NCBI GenBank assembly: GCA_013203595.1
Contig: JABMNT010000159.1
Location: forward strand, 1 to 38,748
Source of the DNA: Rhodospirillales bacterium
Lineage (GTDB): Bacteria; Pseudomonadota; Alphaproteobacteria; Rhodospirillales; Casp-alpha2
Length of the DNA: 38,748 bases
Direction of reading: 5' to 3'
Shown: positions 8,549 to 17,681 of the stretch, in pieces
How the letters are laid out: each line of letters begins with the position of its first letter
Position numbering within the stretch: the stretch's first letter is position 1
Made by a program: the position numbers and the translations under genes
The notes under the pieces: generated by a model
The model's database searches: none
The model's input: only the letters and a program-made list of their open reading frames with translations
What the model was told of the DNA's origin: nothing

Positions 8549-9301
8549 CTAATCTCTAAGGCCATCAATCAGCGGCATGATCTTGGTTGCCGCTTTCTCC
8601 AGATCGGAATTGTAATCAAGCTCGACCCAGGGGGTGCCGGTGATGTCTTCATAACCGAAAGTACCAGCAGGTGACGTCTTCATCACCTCGCAAAAGGCGT
8701 CTTCATAGGCCCCTTCGTCCTCGCCGCGGGCGATAAAGCCGAGCACACTGTCGGCAACCCGGTTCGCAACATCCGGTGCGATCTTCAAAAATCCCGGCCA
8801 TTCACCAACGATATCATAGCCATCACCCAGGGATTTCCCGAAATCGACGATCAGGCCATCATTGATACAGACTTTGACAAAGTCGTCGGTCGACTGGAAC
8901 ACCCGGTCAATGACAAAGCAGTTTGCCGGCGCCGCACCGACCAGCGTCTGCAGAAGCCCGGGATGATAGAGAACATCCGCATCCATGAATAAAACGTCAT
9001 CACCGCCACGTAACACATCTTCGCCCATGGCCAGGGAGTGTTTGGGACCCTGGCGGTAACGCGGATTATAGGTGGATCGAACAAAGCCGGCAGGTGCGAC
9101 CCGACTAACCTCGGCCAGCAAATCCTCGCTGCGGTGACCGACAATCAATGTCAACTCGTCTATACCGCAGTCCAGCAGACACTGGATATGCCGCTCGATC
9201 AGGGTTTGGCCGCCAAATTTCAAAAGCGCCTTCGGCAGTTCCGTGTTTTCGTCACCAAATAATCGGCGCCCCAGTCCCGCCGCCAGCATCAAGGCTTTCA
9301 T
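8549..9301 (-). CDS. Nucleotidyltransferase (phosphocholine/sugar-phosphate cytidylyltransferase-like)
   Basis: A 250-residue NTP-transferase. The signature LAAGLGRRL begins at residue 7, followed by PKALLKFGGQTLIERHI, the nucleotide- and sugar-phosphate-binding segments of this superfamily. FMDADVLYHP carries the metal-binding acidic residues, and the C-terminal WVELDYNSDLEKA resembles the CTP:phosphocholine or CTP:aminoethylphosphonate branch. The product is probably a CDP-alcohol or NDP-sugar. It lies 99 bases downstream of hpnA on the same strand and is likely co-transcribed with it, which raises the possibility of a role in a lipid head group. That role is inference. Confidence 0.85.
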   Translation of the reverse strand: MKALMLAAGLGRRLFGDENTELPKALLKFGGQTLIERHIQCLLDCGIDELTLIVGHRSEDLLAEVSRVAPAGFVRSTYNPRYRQGPKHSLAMGEDVLRGGDDVLFMDADVLYHPGLLQTLVGAAPANCFVIDRVFQSTDDFVKVCINDGLIVDFGKSLGDGYDIVGEWPGFLKIAPDVANRVADSVLGFIARGEDEGAYEDAFCEVMKTSPAGTFGYEDITGTPWVELDYNSDLEKAATKIMPLIDGLRD

Positions 9302-9400
9302 GGTATTTTCCTGTAAATGGCAGATTAAAAAAGTGGGGAATTAGTAACCGCGCCGCTGCCAGGGAGCAAGATATTTGCCAGACTATTTGCGCAAAGACGG

Positions 9401-10384
9401 CTAAAAATAACCTTCCGATTTAAACCAGCTGATCGCGTCGTCCAGGGCCTGGGTTGCCGGTCGCGCTGTATAGCCGAGTTCACGGGCCGCCTTGGCGGAA
9501 GAAAAATACATTTTCTTCTTTGCCATTTTCACCCCGTCGACCACCACAAAGGGAGTGTCACCGCCAACCAGACGGGTCCATGCCTCGGCCACATAGGCAA
9601 TCGGCAGGATCGCATTGTGCGGAATTTTCAGGCGCGGTGGCTTGCGGCCCATGCGGTCGGCAATATGGCCCAATATCCGGGCCAGTGTCATATCTGTACC
9701 GCCAAGGATATAACGTTGTCCCACTTTGCCTTTGTCAAAGGCGAGAAGATGCCCTGCTGCCACATCATCGACATGGGCGATATTGAGCCCGGTATCGACA
9801 AACGCCGGCATCCGACCGGCCGCTGCCTCGACAATCATGCGTCCCGTCGGCGTCGGCTTGATGTCGCGCGGACCGATGGGCGTCGACGGATTGACAATCA
9901 CCACCGGCGCACCATCCTCGTCAATCAGCCGCTGCACCGCCTGCTCGGCCCTGAACTTCGACTGTTTATAAACGCCGATCATATCCCCATAACCGACCGG
10001 GGTCTGTTCATCGGCGATGCCATCTTTGACAATGCCCAGGGTGGCAACGCTGGAGGTATAGACGATGCGCCCGACACCGGCTTCCGCCGCGGCCCGGATA
10101 ATCGCCTTTGAGCCATCGACATTGGCGGCAAACATGGCGGCCGGGTCGCGCGTCCACAGGCGGTAGTCGGCGGCCACGTGATACAGTCCCGTACACCCCT
10201 TCAGGGCTGGTGCCAGGGTGGCTGGCTGCAGCAGGTCACCTTCGATGGTTTCCACATCCAGACCCGCCAGATTTCGCCGGTCACTGCCGGGGCGGGCAAG
10301 GGCGCGGACGGAATCACCACGCGCGAGCAGCAGACGAATCAGGGCGGATCCGACAAAACCTGTGCCACCTGTTACAAGAATCAT
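9401..10384 (-). CDS. hpnA: Hopanoid-associated sugar epimerase HpnA
   Basis: HpnA is a 327-residue extended SDR found in hopanoid gene clusters and thought to act on the sugar-derived side chain or head group; its reaction is not settled. The protein starts MILVTGGTGFVGSALI with the NAD-binding GxxGxxG motif. The TSSVA stretch and Tyr139-x-x-x-Lys143 (YKQSK) give the Ser-Tyr-Lys catalytic set. The open frame extends 17 codons further upstream, but the ATG at 10384 matches the family N-terminus and follows a short purine-rich stretch. It is divergent from ispH-hpnH and is followed by a nucleotidyltransferase on its own strand. Confidence 0.93.
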   Translation of the reverse strand: MILVTGGTGFVGSALIRLLLARGDSVRALARPGSDRRNLAGLDVETIEGDLLQPATLAPALKGCTGLYHVAADYRLWTRDPAAMFAANVDGSKAIIRAAAEAGVGRIVYTSSVATLGIVKDGIADEQTPVGYGDMIGVYKQSKFRAEQAVQRLIDEDGAPVVIVNPSTPIGPRDIKPTPTGRMIVEAAAGRMPAFVDTGLNIAHVDDVAAGHLLAFDKGKVGQRYILGGTDMTLARILGHIADRMGRKPPRLKIPHNAILPIAYVAEAWTRLVGGDTPFVVVDGVKMAKKKMYFSSAKAARELGYTARPATQALDDAISWFKSEGYF

Positions 10385-10592
10385 CGCTTCATACTTACCT
10401 AAGTCAGCCGATATCCACCGTTTTATCAAAGACATGCTGGAAATGTTAGAGAAAATCCGCTAGGTAATGCCCCGATAGGGTTTCACCTTTATCAGGTTCA
10501 ATCCTATTTACAATATGGATTGGCGTTGAAGCACAGAAGCCTTGCGTTATATTCTTTTATGACCCTGAAAAAATCATGACTGCGAGTGCCTT
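10385..10592. promoter_or_regulatory. Divergent hpnA / ispH intergenic region with a hairpin
   Basis: This 208-base region must hold promoters for both hpnA and ispH. A short imperfect stem (CCGATA at 10472-10477 with TATCAGG at 10490-10496, one bulged base, inner GGGT/ACCT pairing) lies on the hpnA side. A 6-bp repeat (CAATCC 10499-10504, GGATTG 10517-10522) follows. The ispH promoter candidate is annotated separately. No strong hpnA promoter was recognised. Confidence 0.45.
10526..10553 (+). promoter_or_regulatory. Candidate sigma70 promoter for ispH-hpnH
   Basis: TTGAAG (10526-10531) and TATATT (10548-10553) are spaced by 16 bases and lie 40 bases upstream of the ispH ATG. This was found by eye only. 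Confidence 0.5.
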
Positions 10593-11552
10593 ATGAGCCG
10601 ACCCATTAAAGTCCTTCTAGCAAGCCCACGGGGCTTTTGCGCAGGGGTTGAACGCGCCATCGAAATCGTTGAGCGGGCCCTTGAAAAATTTGGCCCTCCC
10701 GTTTATGTCCGCCACGAAATCGTCCACAACAAACATGTGGTCGATTCGCTGAAGGCCAAAGGTGCTATTTTTGTCGAGGAAATTGACGAGATTCCGGAAG
10801 GCGCAAATACCATTTTCAGCGCCCACGGGGTTTCCGATGCCGTAGTCGACGGTGCCAAAACCCGCAATCTGGCGGTCGTCGATGCGACCTGCCCGCTGGT
10901 TTCCAAAGTTCACAAGGAAGGCCAGAATCATGCCGGACGCGGGCGTCAGGTGATCCTGATCGGGCATGCCGGCCATCCTGAAGTTGAAGGCACCCAGGGG
11001 CGTATTCCCGGCGGCGTTCTGCTGGTCACCAATGCCAGTGATGTTGCCTCCCTGCATGTTAAAGATCCGTCCCAGCTGGCCTATGTAACGCAAACAACAC
11101 TGAGTGTTGATGATACCCGTGCGGTGATCGAAGCCCTGAAAGCCCGGTTCCCGCAAATCGAAGGCCCGGACGTCAAGGACATCTGCTACGCCACGCAAAA
11201 CCGTCAACAGGCGGTGCGAGTGCTGGCGGCATCGGTTGATCTGCTGCTGGTCGTTGGTGCGTCCAACAGCTCCAACTCCAACCGTCTGCGTGATCTGGGC
11301 GAAGAAATGGGTGTTCCGAGCTATCTGATTGCCGATGCCAAAAAATTCGATCCCGCATGGCTGGCAGATGCCAAAAAAGTCGGGATCACCGCCGGGGCCT
11401 CGGCGCCGGAAGAGCTTGTACAGGGATTGATCGACCGCTTGCGCGATTTTGGCGACGTGACAGTGGAGAAACTCAACGGCGTTGAAGAAAACGTTGTCTT
11501 TAAGCTGCCAAAAGAAATCACTGATTCCAATTTTACGCCGTTAGGAGCCTGA
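10593..11552 (+). CDS. ispH: 4-hydroxy-3-methylbut-2-enyl diphosphate reductase IspH
   Basis: IspH is the last enzyme of the MEP isoprenoid pathway. It reduces HMBPP to IPP and DMAPP with a [4Fe-4S] cluster. The three cluster cysteines are Cys16 ([10 protein letters not shown]), Cys100 ([11 protein letters not shown]) and Cys198 ([10 protein letters not shown]), and the conserved substrate-binding segment [12 protein letters not shown] is at 123-134. The length of 319 residues is normal. The next gene, hpnH, starts four bases after its stop codon and has its Shine-Dalgarno sequence inside the end of ispH. Precursor supply and hopanoid side-chain formation are thus expressed together. Whether this is the only ispH in the genome cannot be seen here. 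Confidence 0.97.
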   Translation: MSRPIKVLLASPRGFCAGVERAIEIVERALEKFGPPVYVRHEIVHNKHVVDSLKAKGAIFVEEIDEIPEGANTIFSAHGVSDAVVDGAKTRNLAVVDATCPLVSKVHKEGQNHAGRGRQVILIGHAGHPEVEGTQGRIPGGVLLVTNASDVASLHVKDPSQLAYVTQTTLSVDDTRAVIEALKARFPQIEGPDVKDICYATQNRQQAVRVLAASVDLLLVVGASNSSNSNRLRDLGEEMGVPSYLIADAKKFDPAWLADAKKVGITAGASAPEELVQGLIDRLRDFGDVTVEKLNGVEENVVFKLPKEITDSNFTPLGA

Positions 11553-11556
11553 TCGT

Positions 11557-12726
11557 ATGGCTGTTCCCGTCATCCAGCAGTTTCGTGTTGGTAGTTACAT
11601 CATGAAACAGCGCCTTAAGGGCGTAAAGAAATACCCACTGGTGTTAATGCTTGAGCCGCTGTTTCGCTGCAATCTGGCATGCCCGGGCTGTGGGAAAATC
11701 GATTATGAAGACAGTACCCTCAATAAACGTCTGAGCGCTGAGGAATGTTTGCACGCGGCCGACGAATGCGGAGCACCGATTGTCTCGATTCCCGGCGGCG
11801 AGCCGTTAATTCATAAAGAGATCAAGGAAATTGTCGACGGGCTGGTGGCCCGCAAGAAGTTTGTCTATCTGTGCACGAACGGCTTGCTGCTTGAAAAAAA
11901 GCTCGATCTGTTTACGCCGACGCCCTATCTCACCTTCTCCGTGCATCTCGATGGCATGAAAAAACACCACGATAAGGCCGTTGCCCAGGCGGGAACCTTC
12001 GATAAAGCCGTATCGGCGATCAAGGAAGCCAAACGGCGCGGTTTCCGGGTCAATGTGAACTGCACGTTGTTTAACCAAATGACCGCTGGTGAAGCCGCGG
12101 ACTTCTTCGATTACTGCATGAACGAGTTGAACATCGAGGGCATCACCATTTCTCCGGGATATGCCTACGAGCGGGCTCCCGACCAGGAAAGCTTCCTGCC
12201 GCGCCAAAAAACCAAACAATTGTTCCGCGACATTTTCGAACTCCAGGGCAAGAAAAAATGGCGGTTCAGCCAGTCATCGCTGTTTATGGATTTCCTGGCC
12301 GGAAACCAGTCCTACGAATGTACGCCCTGGGGCAATCCGACACGCAATGTATTTGGCTGGCAGAAGCCCTGTTACCTGCTTTCCGAGGGCTATGCCAAGA
12401 CCTTCAGGGAACTGATGGAGGAAACCCAGTGGGACCAGTACGGCACCGGCAAGTACGAGAAATGCGCCGACTGCATGGTGCATTGCGGATATGAGGCCAG
12501 TGCTGTCAACGATACCGTGGCCAACCCGCTCAAGGCTCTGGAGGTCTTTTTGAACGGGATCGACACCAAACGTCCCATGGCACCGGAAATTTCCCTTGAA
12601 AACCAGCGCCCGGCAGAATTTGTCTTTGAAGGTCTGGTTAAAACCCTGACCCAGCAGCGCGAAGAAGACGAAGCCCGCCTACGCGAAGCGAAACAACGGG
12701 CCGATCAGGCTGGTCACGCGGCGTAA
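11557..12726 (+). CDS. hpnH: Adenosyl-hopene transferase HpnH (radical SAM)
   Basis: HpnH is a radical-SAM enzyme that joins the 5'-deoxyadenosyl radical to diploptene, giving adenosylhopane, the first step of C35 hopanoid side-chain formation. The 389-residue protein has the cluster motif CNLACPGC (Cys38, Cys42, Cys45) in the expected N-terminal position, the PGGEPL motif, and a C-terminal cysteine-bearing region (CADCMVHCGYEA). AGGAG nine bases before the ATG overlaps the end of ispH. Its last 48 bases overlap the 3' end of the convergent hpnG gene, which encodes the enzyme for the next reaction. Confidence 0.96.
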   Translation: MAVPVIQQFRVGSYIMKQRLKGVKKYPLVLMLEPLFRCNLACPGCGKIDYEDSTLNKRLSAEECLHAADECGAPIVSIPGGEPLIHKEIKEIVDGLVARKKFVYLCTNGLLLEKKLDLFTPTPYLTFSVHLDGMKKHHDKAVAQAGTFDKAVSAIKEAKRRGFRVNVNCTLFNQMTAGEAADFFDYCMNELNIEGITISPGYAYERAPDQESFLPRQKTKQLFRDIFELQGKKKWRFSQSSLFMDFLAGNQSYECTPWGNPTRNVFGWQKPCYLLSEGYAKTFRELMEETQWDQYGTGKYEKCADCMVHCGYEASAVNDTVANPLKALEVFLNGIDTKRPMAPEISLENQRPAEFVFEGLVKTLTQQREEDEARLREAKQRADQAGHAA

Positions 12727-13359
12727 CTGGGCGATTGCTGTCTCCATGTTTCTGGAGAGTTCCATCAGCGCCTTCAGTTGCTCCGGGTGACGCAGCAGTC
12801 CAGCCATCACGCGGCCTATCTGCGGCCTGCCGTTGGCACCAATAACGCCGAGAGCCGCCGAGGGTATGGCACCTGTCGCGTCATCGGAAATGACGCGAAT
12901 GGCCAGAAAAGGCAACGAGTGAGCAACGGCGACACGGGCCATGCGATGGGATTCCATATCAACGCAAAGTGCTCCGCTCCGCTTGTATATATCTGACTTG
13001 GATTGCACCGTGGCAACTTCCGAATCGGAGCCGTAGATCTCCCCCACCCTTACGATCCCGTTCATCCTGGGCAGGCCGTCACAGACCCGCACTTGCCAGT
13101 TCGCCGCACCGGGCCGGACGACGCCGGTTACATCGGTAACGCCGCTTGAGACGATGATGTCACCGACGCGCAGTTCCGGCGCCAGGGCGCCGGCGACCCC
13201 GAAACTCAGCAGGGCACGGCATCCCTGCTCGATTAAGTCCAGCGACAGGCTTTCCGCACGCTCAGGATCGGCACCCGCACAGACCACCCGCAGATCAGGC
13301 GCATTGCGGGGCAGACAACCTGCTTCACGTGCCAAGCCGGTCACCACCCCGAGTTTCAT
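12679..13359 (-). CDS. hpnG: Adenosylhopane nucleosidase/phosphorylase HpnG
   Basis: HpnG removes adenine from adenosylhopane, leading to ribosylhopane. The 226-residue protein belongs to the purine nucleoside phosphorylase/MTA nucleosidase superfamily. It has a typical LLSFGVAGALAPELRVGDIIVSSGV stretch (quoted only to show its Gly-rich core) and VDMESHRMARVA near residue 150-165, the family substrate-binding region. It is the last gene of the hpnM-C-B-D-E-shc-hpnG operon, with three bases between the shc stop and its ATG. Its stop (TAG, 12679-12681) lies inside the convergent hpnH coding sequence. Confidence 0.93.
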   Translation of the reverse strand: MKLGVVTGLAREAGCLPRNAPDLRVVCAGADPERAESLSLDLIEQGCRALLSFGVAGALAPELRVGDIIVSSGVTDVTGVVRPGAANWQVRVCDGLPRMNGIVRVGEIYGSDSEVATVQSKSDIYKRSGALCVDMESHRMARVAVAHSLPFLAIRVISDDATGAIPSAALGVIGANGRPQIGRVMAGLLRHPEQLKALMELSRNMETAIAQLRRVTSLIGPLFRFA

Positions 13360-13362
13360 GGG

Positions 13363-15327
13363 TTACAGTCCGTAGCGGGGAAGTCTGGCATTTCGGCTAT
13401 TGAGATCGCGGTACCTGGACAACGTCCACAGCGGAAAGAACGAGCGGTAGCCATGGTAACGCAAGTAAAAAATCCGCGGAAACCCGACCGCATTAAAATA
13501 CTCTTCTTCCCATTTTCCACCCTCATGGGGTTCGCGCAGCAGGTATTCAATGCCGCCCTTTACAGACACGCTATGGACTTCGCCAGCGGCCATAAGTCCC
13601 AACACCGCCCATGATGTCTGCGACGGGGTTGACGATTTGACCTCGTCGCGGCGATGCTGCCAGTAACTGGCACAATCCTCTCCCCAGCCGCCATCCGGCT
13701 GCTGGCGGCCCTTCAGCCAGTCAACGGCCTTGCGGACATAGGGTTGCTCCATATCTTCACCAATGGCGTTAAGGGCGCAGAGCACAGACCAGGTCCCATA
13801 CACGTAGTTGTTGCCCCATCGCCCGAACCACGAGCCGTTCACTTCCTGCTCGTTTTTCAGATACCTGAGCGCCCTGACGACCACCTTGTGATCTTTCGAA
13901 TATTCCAGCTGTGCCAGCATTCCCAGACAGCGGGCACTGACGTCTGCCGTCGGCGGATCCAGCAGCGCCCCATGGTCAGCGAAAGGAATATGCTGTAGCA
14001 AATTATGGGTATTGTCGGCGTCAAAGGCGCCCCACCCGCCATTTTCGCTTTGCATCCCGATAACCCACTCAGTCGCCCGGTCGATGGCGTTTTTATATTT
14101 TTCGGGATTCGCCCGGTGCAGCGCCATGACCACAACAGCTGTATCATCAACATCGGGATAATGGTCATTCCAGTACTGGAAGGCCCATCCACCGGGACGC
14201 ACATGCCCCTTATTGGCGGCCCAGTCGCCCTTGACCTCCAATATCTGGCGGCTGACAAGCCATTCCGCGGCCTTGTCAAAAACCGGATCGCCGTCACCAA
14301 TACCGGATTCCAGCAAGGCATGAATGGCCAGACCGGTATCCCAGACCGGTGACAGGCAGGGTTGGCAATAGGCCCGGTTGTTGGCATCATCATAGACCAA
14401 CAGCTTATCGATGGCCTTGCGGGCAATCACATAGTCCGGGTGATCCTTGGCATAGCCCATGGCATCAAAGGCCATTACGGAATTGGCAATGGCCGGGAAG
14501 ATGCCACCCAGACCGTCATCTCCGTTCAGGCGTTCGTGGACAAATTCCAGGGCTTTTTTAATACCACGCGCTTCGAAGTAGGACGGTAACAAGGGTTCCG
14601 CCTTCTGCATAATCCGGTCGAGCAACAAGAACATCTCGCCGATCCAATGGCCCGTCGGATTGACCATATAGTGGGTCTCTTGTTCAGGCGGGACGATAAA
14701 CAGTTCCCTGATATCAACATGGCGCGGGTTTTTTGCCTTGGGCTTCAAAGCGGCAACAACAAATAACGGAATCATCACCGTGCGCGACCAGTAGGACACC
14801 TTATTGATGTGAAACGGCGACCATTTCGGAAGCAGCATGGCTTCGGGACGAATAACGGGAACCGCCCGCCACGGAACCTGTTCGAACAGGGCCAGGGCGA
14901 TGCGTGTAAACACGTTCGATTTTGCCGCTCCGCCATGATCCAAAATGGCTTTTCGGGCTCGCACCATATGTGGTGCCTGTGGATCATCGCCGACCAGTTT
15001 GAGGGCAAAATAGGCCTTCACGGAGGCGCTTATATTAAAATCACCGGCGTGATATAAAGGCCAACCGCCGTGCTTTTCCTGGATGTCGCGCAGATAGACG
15101 GCGAGTTTTTGCTCAACCGCGTCGTTGATATCACCCAGGAAGTGATTGAGGAAAATAAATTCCGCCGGAATGGTCGCATCGGCTTCCAGTTCGAAAGCCC
15201 AATGGCCATCATCTCGTTGCTGGGCTGCAAGCCACTGCGACGCCTCTTCGATCGTCCCATCGAGAAGCCGGTCATCAGAAGCCCTCACCTGATCGGCGGG
15301 GCTCGCTTTTCTGTCAAAACTCACCAT
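13363..15327 (-). CDS. shc: Squalene-hopene cyclase
   Basis: Shc (HpnF) cyclises squalene to hopene and diplopterol and is a monotopic membrane enzyme. The 654-residue length is normal. The catalytic DxDD motif is DVDD at residues 392-395 (YPDVDDTAVV). Several QW-type repeats are visible, such as QSENGGWGAFD and QQPDGGWGEDCASYW, as well as an N-terminal QRDDGHWAFELEAD. The gene starts 120 bases after hpnE with no strong ribosome binding site, and hpnG follows after three bases. It is the central enzyme of the hopanoid operon. Confidence 0.98.
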   Translation of the reverse strand: MVSFDRKASPADQVRASDDRLLDGTIEEASQWLAAQQRDDGHWAFELEADATIPAEFIFLNHFLGDINDAVEQKLAVYLRDIQEKHGGWPLYHAGDFNISASVKAYFALKLVGDDPQAPHMVRARKAILDHGGAAKSNVFTRIALALFEQVPWRAVPVIRPEAMLLPKWSPFHINKVSYWSRTVMIPLFVVAALKPKAKNPRHVDIRELFIVPPEQETHYMVNPTGHWIGEMFLLLDRIMQKAEPLLPSYFEARGIKKALEFVHERLNGDDGLGGIFPAIANSVMAFDAMGYAKDHPDYVIARKAIDKLLVYDDANNRAYCQPCLSPVWDTGLAIHALLESGIGDGDPVFDKAAEWLVSRQILEVKGDWAANKGHVRPGGWAFQYWNDHYPDVDDTAVVVMALHRANPEKYKNAIDRATEWVIGMQSENGGWGAFDADNTHNLLQHIPFADHGALLDPPTADVSARCLGMLAQLEYSKDHKVVVRALRYLKNEQEVNGSWFGRWGNNYVYGTWSVLCALNAIGEDMEQPYVRKAVDWLKGRQQPDGGWGEDCASYWQHRRDEVKSSTPSQTSWAVLGLMAAGEVHSVSVKGGIEYLLREPHEGGKWEEEYFNAVGFPRIFYLRYHGYRSFFPLWTLSRYRDLNSRNARLPRYGL

Positions 15328-15447
15328 CCGGGTTGCCTACAACAAAAGCACCGCCAGCAAAAGGATGTTCCTTCACATGAGCGGTACGATATAATGAATC
15401 AGTTTGGCGGTTTTTGTCAAAAAATAGCAACATTTACAAGGATTGGT

Positions 15448-16713
15448 TTAACAGACAACCAATTCAGCCGCCCGCTGTCCTGAACGAATGGCCCCTTCAA
15501 TCGTTGCCGGAAGCCCATTGTTGGTCCAGTCACCGGCCAGAACCAAATTGTCATAGGCTGTTGACGGATCAGGCCGCTTCAGGACCTGCCCGGGTGTTTG
15601 CGCAAATGTCGCACGTTTTTCCTTTACGATTCGGTGGGGCCCCATCGGGCAGTCACCAAGCTCCAATGCCCTGCAGATTTCCGGCCACAGCCTGAGCGCT
15701 ATATCCGGGCTCGGTTGCGTCGCCAACTCCGTGGCCGCACTGACGGTAACCGATGCCATATCGTTCCTGACAAACAGCCAATGGGAGCAGCCGCCAACGA
15801 GACCAATAAACGCGACTTTCGGGCTGGATGTTGGAAGTCGAAAATGACCGTTTACGATAGCCCTGAACTGGTCGGGCACATCAAGGTCGGGAACCAGCGA
15901 TCCGGCAATTGCCGGTGGCACCGCCAGGATCACATGATCCTGCACCGTCAGTTCAATCCTCGCGCCCGTAAAATTCAGGGCTTTCAGACGTCCGTTTGCA
16001 AATTCCATTTGCTTCAGACGATGGTTGAAAGCGACCGTATTCTTGGTCTTGTGCAAATAGGCCAAAGCCGGCTCAACAAAGCTTTCACTCAACCCCTGGC
16101 GGGCGATCAGCGGTCTGCAGGCGGCAGCACCACGCCCAAAGGTCTCCCGCAGAACCGGCCACAGGAGCTTTGCCGAGGCCTTGTCCGCCTCCGTATTGAG
16201 GACCGACACAGCAAGCGGTTCCCAGAACCGCTCGAACAGCTGGCCGTTGCCCTTCAAACACTGGCTGACGGTTTTCCCAGGCGGTGCCCAGGCCAGCGCG
16301 ATCCCCCTCAGGTATTCCCATAAGCTGGTGCCGGGAACCCGCCCATCGCTCGAAAGCAAGGACCAGGGAATGAGGCCCTTGTCGGGCTTTACCGACCATC
16401 GCTCACCGGTCCGTAAATCCATGAACGGGAAATCCGCCTGATCGGGGCCGGTCAGCGAGGCTTCGGCACCGATTTGCCTGAGATACTTCTGTGTTGCCAG
16501 ATTACCGCTGAGCAGCAGATGGTTGCCATTATCAATACGGCATCCCAAGGTGTCGTCGTAAAAAGACCGACAGCGCCCACCGGCATGACCCGCCCCTTCA
16601 TAAACCGCGACCCGGCGACCACGCGCCGCCAGGGCAACAGCGGCAGCAAGCCCGGCGACCCCGGCACCAATGACATGTACGGTTCCGGCCGCCCCCGAAA
16701 ACCCCGTCGCCAA
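15448..16713 (-). CDS. hpnE: Hydroxysqualene dehydroxylase HpnE
   Basis: HpnE is an FAD-dependent amine-oxidase-like enzyme that reduces hydroxysqualene to squalene. The protein is about 421 residues from the chosen start, in line with the family. The FAD-binding motif VIGAGVAGLAAAVALAARG is at the N-terminus, followed by GGRCRSF, and the C-terminal LVLAGDWTNNGLPATIEGA is the typical FAD-binding end. The open frame reaches back to 16788, but a TTG at 16711-16713 lies one base past the hpnD stop codon and gives the family-like N-terminus; this start is inferred. The gene is coupled to hpnD. Confidence 0.93.
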   Translation of the reverse strand: MATGFSGAAGTVHVIGAGVAGLAAAVALAARGRRVAVYEGAGHAGGRCRSFYDDTLGCRIDNGNHLLLSGNLATQKYLRQIGAEASLTGPDQADFPFMDLRTGERWSVKPDKGLIPWSLLSSDGRVPGTSLWEYLRGIALAWAPPGKTVSQCLKGNGQLFERFWEPLAVSVLNTEADKASAKLLWPVLRETFGRGAAACRPLIARQGLSESFVEPALAYLHKTKNTVAFNHRLKQMEFANGRLKALNFTGARIELTVQDHVILAVPPAIAGSLVPDLDVPDQFRAIVNGHFRLPTSSPKVAFIGLVGGCSHWLFVRNDMASVTVSAATELATQPSPDIALRLWPEICRALELGDCPMGPHRIVKEKRATFAQTPGQVLKRPDPSTAYDNLVLAGDWTNNGLPATIEGAIRSGQRAAELVVC

Positions 16714-16714
16714 C

Positions 16715-17584
16715 CTAGAGCAACCCGAAACGGAGCGCTGTCCAGGCTTTTTCAATCTTCGACAAATGAACGGGTTTGGACAGATCACGCCATCCCCGGC
16801 GCATCAGCTTGTCAAGAATCTGGCTGTAGACTTCCATCATCATAATCGCCGGGCGCACCTGATCCCGACGGCATTGCTTGATCAGGTCTCGCGCCTCCGC
16901 ATAGCGGCGGGCTGCCGTAAGGGAAAGCAGTTCACAGACATCAGCCAAAGCCGGGTCGGCGATGACCGCGTCAATATCGTCGGCGTCAATATCATGGGAG
17001 ATCAGCAGATCGCGCGGAATGTACAGACGATTGCGGCCGGCATCCTCTTTCACATCGCGCAGTATATTCGTCAATTGCAGGGCCTGCCCCTGGGCATCGG
17101 CAAGTCGCACACCGAGGCTTTCGGGCACGCCAAATACCCGTACGGACATGCGCCCGACCGCGCTGGCGACCCGGTCGCAATAGGTTTCCAGCTCCGCCAT
17201 ACTGGCGATCCGCACGGCTTCCTGGGCGTCCGTTTCCATGCCGTCAATGACATCGCGGAAATCGTTTTTGAGTATCCCGTATTTTTCCACCGGCCCCAGC
17301 AAGGCCCTGGAAATCAGATGGCGCGGCTGTTCGCCATAGAGGCGTTCAATTTCACCCCGCCACATGGCCAGCCCGGCCCGCTTTTCGTCGATGGCACCGG
17401 GCTCGTCGGCAATGTCGTCGACTTCACGGCAAAACGCATAGATGGCATACATGGCCCGACGCTTTTCGTCAGGAAGCCGGCGCATGGCCCAATAAAAGGA
17501 GCTGCCTGCACGCAGGACAATGGCCTCTATTTCGGCCTCGGAACCAGCTTCCGCCGCCTCAGAAATGGGTTGTGTAAGGGTCAT
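16715..17584 (-). CDS. hpnD: Presqualene diphosphate synthase HpnD
   Basis: HpnD condenses two farnesyl diphosphates to presqualene diphosphate. The 289-residue protein has both aspartate-rich motifs of the squalene/phytoene synthase fold: FCREVDDIAD (Asp56, Asp57, Asp60) and NILRDVKED (Asp177, Asp181), followed by RNRLYIPRD. It works ahead of HpnC and HpnE in the three-enzyme bacterial squalene route, all encoded here. About 100 bases separate it from hpnB upstream, and hpnE starts at its stop codon. Confidence 0.96.
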   Translation of the reverse strand: MTLTQPISEAAEAGSEAEIEAIVLRAGSSFYWAMRRLPDEKRRAMYAIYAFCREVDDIADEPGAIDEKRAGLAMWRGEIERLYGEQPRHLISRALLGPVEKYGILKNDFRDVIDGMETDAQEAVRIASMAELETYCDRVASAVGRMSVRVFGVPESLGVRLADAQGQALQLTNILRDVKEDAGRNRLYIPRDLLISHDIDADDIDAVIADPALADVCELLSLTAARRYAEARDLIKQCRRDQVRPAIMMMEVYSQILDKLMRRGWRDLSKPVHLSKIEKAWTALRFGLL

Positions 17585-17681
17585 GGTCGATATCCATACA
17601 CGACCAAAAGCATTACGTCATCCCTCACGTTTTCAAAAAATTGCAGGCCCCGATCATTTTCCGACATAGCAGCAACCGGCT

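Noticed and set aside
10463-10475. GGTAATGCCCCG shared with the left arm of the glnA terminator at 555-565
   Set aside because: A single 12-base match without a matching right arm or T-run; most likely chance.
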